Source of the DNA: Cryomorphaceae bacterium
GTDB taxonomy: Bacteria; Bacteroidota; Bacteroidia; Flavobacteriales; BACL11
Direction: 5' to 3'
Length of the DNA stretch: 7,855 bases
Assembly: GCA_014384505.1 (NCBI GenBank)
Contig: JACNFT010000092.1
Span: 1 to 7,855 of the forward strand
Shown here: positions 1-6,792 of the stretch, piece after piece
Numbering within the stretch: position 1 is the stretch's first letter
How the letters are laid out: every line of letters begins with the position of its first letter
Made by a program: the position numbers and the translations under genes
Notes under the pieces: model-generated
Database searches by the model: none
What the model was told of the DNA's origin: nothing
The model's input: only the letters and a program-made list of their open reading frames with translations

Positions 1-2166
1 TTCTGGTAATTCCCCTTGATATTTTGGTCGTACAACTCCTTTATTTTTGTAGATGCTTTCAATCTTTTGTTGAACTTGTTTTTCTAATCCGTTTTCGGAA
101 ATATATTTTTCACATTCCTGATCAATAGCAGCATTCATAAAGTAGGCGAGTAGCATTGGAGCAGGTCCGTTTATGGTCATACTTACGGATGTCATTGGAT
201 TGGCCAATTCAAATCCAGAATATAATTTTTTCAAATCATCCAGACAACAAATAGAAACTCCAGCATTACCAATTTTACCATAAATATCTGGTCTTCTTCC
301 TGGGTCGTTTCCGTAAAGGGTTACTGAATCGAATGCGGTAGAAAGTCGTTTTGCAGGCATACCCAAACTCACTAGGTGAAAACGCTTGTTGGTTCTTTCT
401 GGTCCTCCTTCTCCAGCAAACATTCTGGTTGGGTCTTCTCCCTCTCTTTTAAAAGGAAATAATCCTGCTGTATAAGGGAATTCTCCAGGAATATTTTCCT
501 GTAGTTGCCATTTCAAAAGGTCTCCCCAAGCTTCATATTTTGGTAAAGATACTTTAGGAATAGATGATCCGGATAGGGAAGTGGAACTAGTTTCAATAGA
601 GAGTTCTTTGTCCCTAACTTTAAATTTGAAAACCTTTTCTTGGTATTTTTTCTGTACCTCTTCCCAACTTTCAATTAGTATTTTATTTTTTGGGTGTAAA
701 TCCAACAGAATTGTTTCGTATTCTGCTTTAATCTGAATAATTACATCTTCTGATGCATTGGCTAAAATGCTTAAAGATTTTTGCAGGGCATATAGTTGCT
801 GAGCAATTTCTTTTTGGTTGTTCGCCCATTTATCATAAGCTCTATTATTTTCTGATATCTCAGATAGATAACGCACTCTATTGGGTGGAATTACAAATAT
901 CTTCTCACTCATTTCATCTGTTATCTCAAAAGAAGAATTGAAGTTTCCTAATCCTTTTTCGGAGAATTTATCCATTATTGCTTTGTATAAAGAGTTTGCT
1001 CCCGGATCGTTAAACTGGGAAGCAATTGTACCATAAACTGGCATACTGTTTACATCTTTATCAAAAAGAGTATTGTTTCTTTGGTATTGCTTTTTTACAT
1101 CTCTTATGCCATCCAATCCTCCTTTTTTATCAAATTTATTGATGGAGATAAGGTCTGCAAAGTCCAGCATATCAATCTTTTCCAATTGTGTTGCAGCACC
1201 ATATTCGGGTGTCATTACATAAAGCGATACATCCGAATGCTCAATAATTTCCGTGTCTGATTGTCCTATTCCAGATGTTTCCAGAATAATCAAATCATAA
1301 TTAGCAACCTTAAGTATATCTAGTGCATCATTTACATGTGCCGATAAAGCCAAATTAGCTTGACGAGTTGCTAACGAACGCATGTACACATTATCCGATT
1401 TTATGGCATTCATTCTTATTCTATCTCCTAATAATGCGCCACCTGTTTTTCGTTTAGAAGGATCAACAGATACAATAGCGATATTTTTATTTGGAAAATC
1501 AATGATAAATCTTCTTACCAATTCATCTACTAATGACGATTTTCCTGCTCCTCCTGTGCCTGTAACTCCTAATACTGGGGTTGCTGATTTTACAGCAAGT
1601 TCTTTAATTTCGGATAGGGTAGTAGCATGTTTTTCAGGGCAGTTTTCTGCTGCTGAAATCAATCTAGCAATTGCATTTACATTTTTAGTTTTTACTTCAG
1701 TAATTCCACCAACTAAATGCTCTCCAACTAAAAAGTCCGAACGCTTTATCAGGTCGTTTATCATACCTTGTAGCCCCATTGCTCTACCATCATCAGGATG
1801 ATAAATTCTAGTGATACCGTAGGTTTCTAATTCTTTTATTTCTTCAGGTAAAATGGTTCCTCCTCCTCCAGCAAATATCTTTATATGTGTTGCATTTTTC
1901 TCTTTCAATAAATCATACATATACTTTAAGTATTCAGTATGTCCTCCTTGGTAAGATGTCATAGCAATAGCATTTGCATCTTCTTCAATAGCACAATTTA
2001 CTACTTCCTCTACACTTCTATCGTGCCCTAAATGAATCACCTCACATCCTGTAGCTTGTATAATTCTACGCATTATATTTATAGCAGCATCATGCCCGTC
2101 AAATAGACTGGCAGCTGTTACAATTCTCACTTTATGTTTAGGGATATATTTATCTGCTTGCTCCAT
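1..2166 (-). CDS. icmF: Fused isobutyryl-CoA mutase IcmF, N-terminal 722 residues (3' end beyond window)
   Basis: IcmF is a cytoplasmic adenosylcobalamin enzyme that interconverts isobutyryl-CoA and n-butyryl-CoA, with its G-protein chaperone fused between the B12 and mutase domains. My translation of the minus strand shows those domains in order. The B12 domain is residues about 12-140, with a D23-G-H25 motif (H25 the expected lower cobalt ligand), S71-Y-Q-G-G-H76 and a G100-G103 glycine run. The MeaB-like GTPase domain has P-loop GTGGAGKS at 203-210, SVDPS at 233-237, ETSGIGQSD at 296-304 and base-recognition NKFD at 343-346. The mutase domain begins near residue 545 and contains RMFAGEGG at 581-588. 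F583 aligns by hand with the Phe that favours isobutyryl-CoA, where methylmalonyl-CoA mutase has Tyr. The matching downstream Gln is off the window. The family is about 1,100 residues, so about two thirds is present. The start is secure: an in-frame TAA lies at 2182-2184 with no start codon between. The reading frame is open to the window edge. Confidence 0.96.
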   Translation of the reverse strand, partial: MEQADKYIPKHKVRIVTAASLFDGHDAAINIMRRIIQATGCEVIHLGHDRSVEEVVNCAIEEDANAIAMTSYQGGHTEYLKYMYDLLKEKNATHIKIFAGGGGTILPEEIKELETYGITRIYHPDDGRAMGLQGMINDLIKRSDFLVGEHLVGGITEVKTKNVNAIARLISAAENCPEKHATTLSEIKELAVKSATPVLGVTGTGGAGKSSLVDELVRRFIIDFPNKNIAIVSVDPSKRKTGGALLGDRIRMNAIKSDNVYMRSLATRQANLALSAHVNDALDILKVANYDLIILETSGIGQSDTEIIEHSDVSLYVMTPEYGAATQLEKIDMLDFADLISINKFDKKGGLDGIRDVKKQYQRNNTLFDKDVNSMPVYGTIASQFNDPGANSLYKAIMDKFSEKGLGNFNSSFEITDEMSEKIFVIPPNRVRYLSEISENNRAYDKWANNQKEIAQQLYALQKSLSILANASEDVIIQIKAEYETILLDLHPKNKILIESWEEVQKKYQEKVFKFKVRDKELSIETSSTSLSGSSIPKVSLPKYEAWGDLLKWQLQENIPGEFPYTAGLFPFKREGEDPTRMFAGEGGPERTNKRFHLVSLGMPAKRLSTAFDSVTLYGNDPGRRPDIYGKIGNAGVSICCLDDLKKLYSGFELANPMTSVSMTINGPAPMLLAYFMNAAIDQECEKYISENGLEKQVQQKIESIYKNKGVVRPKYQGELPE

Positions 2167-2189
2167 TTTATAGGCTTTGTTTTAGCTTG

Positions 2190-2197
2190 CAAATATA
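2190..2197 (-). promoter_or_regulatory. Candidate -7 promoter element for icmF
   Basis: Read on the minus strand this is TATATTTG, a perfect match to the Bacteroidota sigma-70 -7 consensus TAnnTTTG. It ends 23 bases before the icmF ATG, which would give a short leader of under 20 bases. I see no convincing TTG/TTTG -33 element at the usual distance, so the call rests on one box and its position. The motif is short and the region is AT-rich, so a chance match is possible. Confidence 0.5.
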
Positions 2198-2217
2198 AAA
2201 ATAGTTTGTAGTTTTTG

Positions 2218-2236
2218 GTTTCTACTTACTAGAAAC
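2218..2236. promoter_or_regulatory. Perfect 7-bp inverted repeat, candidate operator upstream of icmF
   Basis: GTTTCTA at 2218-2224 and TAGAAAC at 2230-2236 are exact reverse complements separated by five bases. After one mismatch (G2217/A2237) the arms extend three more pairs (2214-2216 with 2238-2240). The centre is about 30 bp upstream of the predicted icmF -7 box, so the site overlaps the region where the -33 element would be. That is a typical place for a dimeric repressor such as a TetR-family acyl-CoA regulator to bind. The regulator is not in the window, so its identity is unknown. Confidence 0.45.
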
Positions 2237-2326
2237 AAAATAGTGTAAGAAAAGCCAAGCTTTCCTATTGGGCTTATAATGAATTTTTTTATTCTTTTTC
2301 TTAAAGATAATCGAGCTTACTTTTAT

Positions 2327-2334
2327 TACTTTTG
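2327..2334 (+). promoter_or_regulatory. Candidate -7 promoter element for uvsE
   Basis: TACTTTTG matches the Bacteroidota -7 consensus TAnnTTTG and ends 29 bases before the uvsE ATG. No clear TTG-type -33 element is visible upstream. The leader that follows is almost pure A/T, as is common for Bacteroidota start regions that do without a Shine-Dalgarno sequence. Confidence 0.45.
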
Positions 2335-2363
2335 TATGTAATTATATTAATTAAATTATTTTT

Positions 2364-3266
2364 ATGAATCTTGGATATGCTTGCATTAATTCTACCTTAT
2401 CAGTTCAAAAACCTAAAGTAACAACTAATCGTAGTATGATTAAAAATACCTTTAAAGAGAGGGGGGTTGATTATGCTGGTGAATTAAGCATGTTAAATGT
2501 TGCTGATTTATCTACAATACTTGAATGGAATGTTGATAATGGCATAAAACTTTTTAGGTTATCATCTGAGCTTTTCCCATGGGCATCCGAATATAAATTT
2601 ACTGATTTACCTCAATACCAAAACATTAGTAAACTATTATCTATTGCAGGTGAATTTGCAAAAAATAATGAATTAAGAATAACCTCTCACCCTGGACCAT
2701 TTAATGTTTTAGTTTCTCCCCGCGAACATGTTGTAGAAAACACAATTACTGATTTACGTATACATGGTGAAATGTTTGATATGTTGGGTTTAAGTAGGAC
2801 GCCATTTAATAAGATTAATATACATTGTAATGGAGTGTATGGTGATAAAATTTCTGCAATGGATAGGTTCTGTAAGAACTTTGAAAGATTACCAAAATCA
2901 GTTCAAACTCGATTGACTGTTGAAAATGATGATAAAGCATCTATGTATTCTGTAATAGATTTAATGTATATACACAAGAGAATAGGTATTCCAATTGTAT
3001 TTGATTACCATCATCATAAATTTTGCACTGGTGATTTGTCAGAACAAGAAGCTCTAGAATTGGCTATTTCAACATGGCCTGATGGTATTAAGCCAGTGGT
3101 ACATTATTCTGAATCAAAATCATTGCACGAGAGTGATGATAAAATTAAGCTACAAGCACATTCTGATTATATTCATAAACTACCTAATTTATATGATAAT
3201 AATGTGGATATAATGGTAGAAGCGAAAGCTAAAGAGTTATCAATATTACCATTTTTGAGTTTGTAA
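2364..3266 (+). CDS. uvsE: UV damage endonuclease UvsE (UVDE family)
   Basis: UVDE enzymes are TIM-barrel, metal-dependent endonucleases. They nick DNA directly 5' of UV photoproducts (pyrimidine dimers and 6-4 products) and start an excision repair route independent of UvrABC. The 300-residue product is complete and of usual length. It opens with the family's LGYACIN segment and a TTNR motif (residues 20-23). By hand alignment to the Thermus thermophilus enzyme, the metal-binding set is intact: H109, H154, E187, D214, H217, H247, H266 and E286, in the contexts SHPGPF, INIHCNG, TVENDD, FDYHHHKF, VVHYSES, QAHSDY and VEAKAKE. Two otherwise well-known active-site positions differ: the Gln-Tyr after HPG is Pro112-Phe113, and the modified Lys two residues before the VH histidine is Val245. 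The gene stands alone, divergent from icmF, and a hairpin follows it, so it is probably monocistronic. The first ATG starts the conserved N-terminus and fits the family. Confidence 0.95.
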   Translation: MNLGYACINSTLSVQKPKVTTNRSMIKNTFKERGVDYAGELSMLNVADLSTILEWNVDNGIKLFRLSSELFPWASEYKFTDLPQYQNISKLLSIAGEFAKNNELRITSHPGPFNVLVSPREHVVENTITDLRIHGEMFDMLGLSRTPFNKINIHCNGVYGDKISAMDRFCKNFERLPKSVQTRLTVENDDKASMYSVIDLMYIHKRIGIPIVFDYHHHKFCTGDLSEQEALELAISTWPDGIKPVVHYSESKSLHESDDKIKLQAHSDYIHKLPNLYDNNVDIMVEAKAKELSILPFLSL

Positions 3267-3284
3267 TTTGAAATTAATTCTCAT

Positions 3285-3320
3285 CTTACTTTTTTATGTA
3301 CATAAAATAAGAATTTTTTT
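3285..3320 (+). terminator. Likely intrinsic terminator after uvsE
   Basis: It begins 18 bases after the uvsE stop. CTTA (3285-3288) plus TTTTATGT (3292-3299) pair with ACATAAAA (3300-3307) plus TAAG (3308-3311), leaving a three-base bulge on the left arm. A run of seven T follows at 3314-3320. The stem is long but AT-rich, so it would be weaker than a GC-rich terminator. The inner 16 bases (3292-3307) are a perfect palindrome and could instead be a protein-binding site, but the T-run and position after a stop favour termination. Confidence 0.5.
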
Positions 3321-3373
3321 CATCTTTAATTTTTAACGAACACATCTATGTTATACTTCAATTTAAAACCTAC

Positions 3374-3401
3374 AACTAGCAACTAGCAACTAACAACTAT
3401 T
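3374..3401 (+). repeat. Short tandem repeat, 7-bp unit, about four copies
   Basis: The copies read AACTAGC, AACTAGC, AACTAAC and AACTATT. The first two are identical, the third has one change and the fourth is degenerate. The array lies immediately upstream of the -7-like box TACTTTTA (3406-3413) and covers the place where a -33 element would be. A change in copy number would alter promoter spacing, though only two perfect copies are present. Confidence 0.7.
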
Positions 3402-3405
3402 TCAC

Positions 3406-3413
3406 TACTTTTA
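3406..3413 (+). promoter_or_regulatory. Weak -7-like element before the exported-protein run
   Basis: TACTTTTA matches seven of eight positions of the TACTTTTG seen before uvsE, lacking the final G of TAnnTTTG. It ends 21 bases before the ATG at 3435. It is the best candidate in the 168-base gap, which also holds the uvsE terminator and the tandem repeat; no other gene or RNA is visible there. Confidence 0.3.
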
Positions 3414-3434
3414 CCAAAATAAAACTTTAATAAA

Positions 3435-6140
3435 ATGAATAGAATTTTACTTTTTGCAATCGGATTGGCTATCTTTTCTTCTTGCACTGAAAACAAAAAA
3501 TCAATAGTTGCATTTGCTTCTGATAACCCTGCTGAGCGTGTTGTTTGGGAACGCATCCGTTTGGCAGATCCTGCTACAGGACAAATACCTAATGACATCA
3601 GAAAAAAAGAAATGATTTTTGCCAAAACTTTACCAAAATCAACTGCTATGTCCAAAGCAAACTGGTTGCATAGAGGGCCTTATAATGTTGGTGGGCGTAC
3701 CCGTGCTTTAGCTATGGATGTGCAGGATGAAAATATCCTATTTGCAGGTGGTGCAAGTGGGGGTATGTTTCGTTCAACTGATGGAGGCTTAAGTTGGGCA
3801 ATGACAACTAGCCCAAACCAATTACACAATGTAACTTGTGTTAGTCAAGATACCAGAATAGGGCATGAAGATACATGGTATTTTGGTAGTGGAGAATTAA
3901 CAGGTAGTTCTGCTAGTGGAGGTGAAGCTTATTATGGAGGTAATGGAATTTATAAATCAGTTGATGGTGGTTTAAGTTGGGATTCCTTAGCTGTTACAGC
4001 AACAAATACCAATGGTTTTGATTCTGATTTTGATTTTATTTGGAATGTAAAAACTGACCCTTCTAATGATAGTTTGGATGTTGTTTATGCTGCTGTTTAC
4101 AGTGCGATATATAGAAGTGAAAATGGAGGAAATTCTTGGACAAAAGTATTGGGTGGTGGTAGTGCATATTATACTAATGTAGAAGTTACTTCAACTGGTG
4201 TTGTTTATGCTACCCTTAGTTCAGACGGGACGGATAAAGGAATTTGGAGGTCAATGGATGGGCAAAACTGGACAAACATTACTGATTCTTTATTTACTCC
4301 AGTTTATGGTAGAATTGCAATTGGTGTCAATCCTGCTGCTGAAGATGAGGTATATTTTTTAGCTGCTGAAACGGATGGTTACGGCCAACATACTGATGTT
4401 TTCTTTAATGGAGAAACCTGGACTTCCCTTTGGAAATACAATGCAAATACAACTGTTTGGAATGATATTTCTTTAAATATACCTGCTAATCAGAATTCAT
4501 CTTTTGATAATTTTAATGCTCAAGGGGGTTATGATTTGCTTGTAAAGGTACACCCTGATAATCAGAATACGGTTTATATAGGTGGTACTAATTTATGGCG
4601 TTCTACTGATGGATTTTCAACCCCTAATAACACTATGATTATTGGCGGTTACCTTATAGGTTCTGCTGAAGGGGATGGTAACTGGGGAGTCTATCCTAAT
4701 CATCATCCTGATCAGCATGATTTATTATTTTTGCCCTCTAATACTGATGTTTTACTTTCCGCAACTGATGGTGGGGTATTTAAATCTAATAACGCTTTTG
4801 CCGATACAGTAGCTTGGACTTCTCTTAATAACGGATACTACACTTCACAATTGTATGGAGTTACGATAAGTAGGAATGCAAACTCTGAAGTTATGCATGG
4901 TGGTTTTCAGGATAATGGAAATTTTATTACTTTTTCTGATGATATCCAAACGCATTGGAATATGCCTTTTAATGGGGATGGTGCTTTTGGAGGAATAGCT
5001 GATAATGAAGAAGATTTTTACCTCACAATCCAAAGAGGAGTGATGTATAAAATGAAGTTAGATACCAATGCCAATCGTTTAGCATTTAACAGAATGGATC
5101 CTGCTTCTATTGATAGTAGTGATTATATGTTTATCAACCCTATGGTGATGGATGAAAACTCAGATATTCTTTATATGGCTGCTAAAAATAAACTGTGGAG
5201 AAATAATGACATTGCGAATATTCCATATAATAACTCTCATGCTAAAAATGACTTAGGATGGGAAATGTTTTCTGATACGATTTCAAACCCAAACATGCTT
5301 ATTACTACTATTGAAACTTCTGTTAGCCCTGCTAATGTGGTATATTTAGGTACTAAGTATAAAAAAATATATAGAATTGATAATGCAAATACTGGTGATC
5401 CTGATTTGGTAGAACTTACTTCTCCTTTAACGGGCTCAAATTCTTATGTATATGATATTGCTGTAAATCCTGTTAATGCGGATGAGGTTTTAGTGGTGTA
5501 TTCTAATTATTCTGTTTATTCTTTATTTCATAGTATAGATGGTGGGCAAAATTGGAATAAGGTAGCTGGTAACTTAGAGCAAAATGCTAGTGGAAGTGGT
5601 AATGGTCCTTCTTGCCGATCGGCAAAAATTATTCCTTTAGGAAATAGTACTTTGTATTTAGTAGGTACTTCTGTTGGTCTTTTTGGTACTTCTGTTTTGA
5701 ATGATAATAATACAGTTTGGGAACAGGTCGCTAGTCAAGAAATTGGTTCAGTTGTAGTAGAAACACTAACTTATAGAGGTTCTGATGGATTATTAGTTGT
5801 TGGTACACATGGAAATGGTATTTTCCAAACTAATCTTAGTTCAATAGGTGATGTGCTGAGTGCTGAAAATCAAGTGCAATCATTTGATGTTGATTGGAAT
5901 ATTTACCCTAATCCTACAGCTGGTGAAATAACGCTTAAATGTACATTAGCTAAGCCTTCCAAAATTAAAATTAATGTGATTGATGAATTAGGTAAAAAAG
6001 TAAAAGCAACTCATCTTTATAATGGAATTAAGGGTGGCAATAATATTCAATTGGATTTGTTTAATTTGAAAAGTGGAATTTATTTTGTAAGTTTGACCAT
6101 TGATGGAGAGCAATTTACCCAACAAATTATTAAAAAATAA
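3435..6140 (+). CDS. Exported Asp-box (BNR) beta-propeller protein with T9SS C-terminal domain, 901 aa
   Basis: This is a large surface or secreted protein of unknown substrate. The N-terminus is a short export signal (residues 1-16) ending in SSC, with C17 a possible lipidation site. From about 78 to 800 it has the sortilin/sialidase-like propeller pattern: GPYNVGGRTRALAMD at 81-95, then Asp-boxes (S-x-D-x-G-x-x-W type) at 114-121, 175-182, 228-235, 273-279, 390-393 (partial) and 700-707. Asp-boxes are structural turns and do not by themselves imply an enzyme, and I see no sialidase catalytic set. Residues about 820-901 form a type A T9SS sorting domain, starting WNIYPNP (821-827) and containing DELGKKV and LKSGIYFVSL. 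This predicts transport across the outer membrane with removal of that domain. It leads a run of three exported-protein genes and its stop directly abuts the next start. The ATG at 3435 is chosen because it gives the export signal; no Shine-Dalgarno is present. Confidence 0.9.
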   Translation: MNRILLFAIGLAIFSSCTENKKSIVAFASDNPAERVVWERIRLADPATGQIPNDIRKKEMIFAKTLPKSTAMSKANWLHRGPYNVGGRTRALAMDVQDENILFAGGASGGMFRSTDGGLSWAMTTSPNQLHNVTCVSQDTRIGHEDTWYFGSGELTGSSASGGEAYYGGNGIYKSVDGGLSWDSLAVTATNTNGFDSDFDFIWNVKTDPSNDSLDVVYAAVYSAIYRSENGGNSWTKVLGGGSAYYTNVEVTSTGVVYATLSSDGTDKGIWRSMDGQNWTNITDSLFTPVYGRIAIGVNPAAEDEVYFLAAETDGYGQHTDVFFNGETWTSLWKYNANTTVWNDISLNIPANQNSSFDNFNAQGGYDLLVKVHPDNQNTVYIGGTNLWRSTDGFSTPNNTMIIGGYLIGSAEGDGNWGVYPNHHPDQHDLLFLPSNTDVLLSATDGGVFKSNNAFADTVAWTSLNNGYYTSQLYGVTISRNANSEVMHGGFQDNGNFITFSDDIQTHWNMPFNGDGAFGGIADNEEDFYLTIQRGVMYKMKLDTNANRLAFNRMDPASIDSSDYMFINPMVMDENSDILYMAAKNKLWRNNDIANIPYNNSHAKNDLGWEMFSDTISNPNMLITTIETSVSPANVVYLGTKYKKIYRIDNANTGDPDLVELTSPLTGSNSYVYDIAVNPVNADEVLVVYSNYSVYSLFHSIDGGQNWNKVAGNLEQNASGSGNGPSCRSAKIIPLGNSTLYLVGTSVGLFGTSVLNDNNTVWEQVASQEIGSVVVETLTYRGSDGLLVVGTHGNGIFQTNLSSIGDVLSAENQVQSFDVDWNIYPNPTAGEITLKCTLAKPSKIKINVIDELGKKVKATHLYNGIKGGNNIQLDLFNLKSGIYFVSLTIDGEQFTQQIIKK

Positions 6141-6758
6141 ATGAAAAATATAATATTTACAGTATTGCTTTGCTTGCCTATTATTGGATTTGGGCAATTC
6201 ACCTTTATTCCTGATGATAATTTTGAACAAGCATTAATTAATCTTAATTTAGATGATATTTTTGATGATAGTGTTTATACTTCTGCAATTGATACAGTTT
6301 CAATTATGTATCTATCTAACAATGGAATTGCAGACTTAACGGGCATTAAAGATTTCATTCAATTGAGTGGATTGTTTTGTAGTGGTAATCAGATTGTAAA
6401 TTTAGATTTATCAAACAACTCTAATCTTGTTGAGCTAAACTGTAATGATAATTTGCTTTCGTCATTGGATGTAAGAAATGGAAATAATACAGGTTTATGG
6501 TATTTTACAGCTGTCAATAATCCTGACTTGCAGTGTATCGCAGTTAATGATATTGCTTTTGCTAATTTTAATTGGTTAAAAGATAGTGGCTGTGTTTTTA
6601 GTTCTAATTGTGGCACTTCTTCTGTTGAATATTTTAACAAAGAAAGGAAAGTAATTAAAATAATAGACCTATTAGGAAAAGAAACAAAACAAACAAATCA
6701 ACCTCTCTTTTACATCTATGATGATGGAACAGTAGAGAAAAGAATAGTTATTCAATAA
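6141..6758 (+). CDS. Secreted short leucine-rich repeat protein, 205 aa
   Basis: The protein has a Sec signal peptide (residues 1-18, likely cut GFG/Q). It continues with FIPDDNFEQAL, the standard opening of Bacteroidota secreted leucine-rich repeat proteins. About three to four repeats lie at 53-135, with the recognisable units LTGIKDFIQLSGLFCSGNQI, NLDLSNNSNLVELNCNDNLL and SLDVRNGNNTG, then a capping segment DLQCIAVNDIAFANFNWL. Such repeats bind other proteins or glycans; the partner is unknown. The last ~40 residues (KVIKIIDLLGKETK … YIYDDGTVEKRIVIQ) resemble the end of a T9SS sorting domain but are about half the usual length and lack the YPNP start. The gene begins on the base after the TAA of the propeller gene, so translation is probably coupled. 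Few repeats for the family makes this a minimal member. Confidence 0.85.
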   Translation: MKNIIFTVLLCLPIIGFGQFTFIPDDNFEQALINLNLDDIFDDSVYTSAIDTVSIMYLSNNGIADLTGIKDFIQLSGLFCSGNQIVNLDLSNNSNLVELNCNDNLLSSLDVRNGNNTGLWYFTAVNNPDLQCIAVNDIAFANFNWLKDSGCVFSSNCGTSSVEYFNKERKVIKIIDLLGKETKQTNQPLFYIYDDGTVEKRIVIQ

Positions 6759-6792
6759 ATAGATTACATTTACAATCCTAAAACATTAAATC

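Larger units (their letters stand above)
2167..2363. other. Divergent intergenic region between icmF and uvsE
   Basis: These 197 bases separate two outward-pointing genes. They hold one -7-like box for each direction, the 19-bp dyad at 2218-2236, and a weak imperfect hairpin (AAGCCAA at 2252-2258 against TTGGGCTT at 2268-2275, with one bulged base). I see no open reading frame, tRNA or riboswitch-like structure in it. Confidence 0.7.

Noticed and set aside
753..941. A 62-codon plus-strand open frame
   Set aside because: It is antisense to the icmF linker between the GTPase and mutase domains, is low-complexity hydrophobic, and has no independent support.
1382..1801. A 139-codon plus-strand open frame, the longest antisense frame in the left part
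   Set aside because: It lies wholly opposite the icmF B12/GTPase region, which has strong family motifs. Its translation shows no domain, and it has no promoter-like sequence.
2252..2275. Hairpin AAGCCAA/TTGGGCTT as a terminator
   Set aside because: No gene ends into it from either side, it has a bulge, and the T-rich stretch is not directly adjacent. It is more likely chance or a weak leader structure.
2167..2363. A cobalamin riboswitch controlling the B12-dependent icmF
   Set aside because: The predicted leader is under 20 bases, the whole gap is 197 bases, and I see no B12-box-like conserved sequence or multi-stem structure.
3374..3401. CRISPR array or insertion-sequence end
   Set aside because: The 7-bp units are directly adjacent with no spacers, and there is no transposase, terminal inverted repeat or target duplication nearby.
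3383..3655. A 90-codon minus-strand frame over the start of the propeller gene
   Set aside because: It overlaps the export signal of a well-supported gene and the tandem repeat, and its translation matches nothing recognisable.
3435..6140. Calling the propeller protein a sialidase because of its Asp-boxes
   Set aside because: Asp-boxes occur in many non-sialidase propellers. I cannot find the arginine triad and the RIP/FRIP motif, so no enzymatic role is claimed.
5988..6640. Minus-strand frames at 5988-6230 and 6389-6640
   Set aside because: They are shadows of the T9SS domain and leucine-rich repeat coding sequences; their translations are lysine/isoleucine-rich with no motifs.
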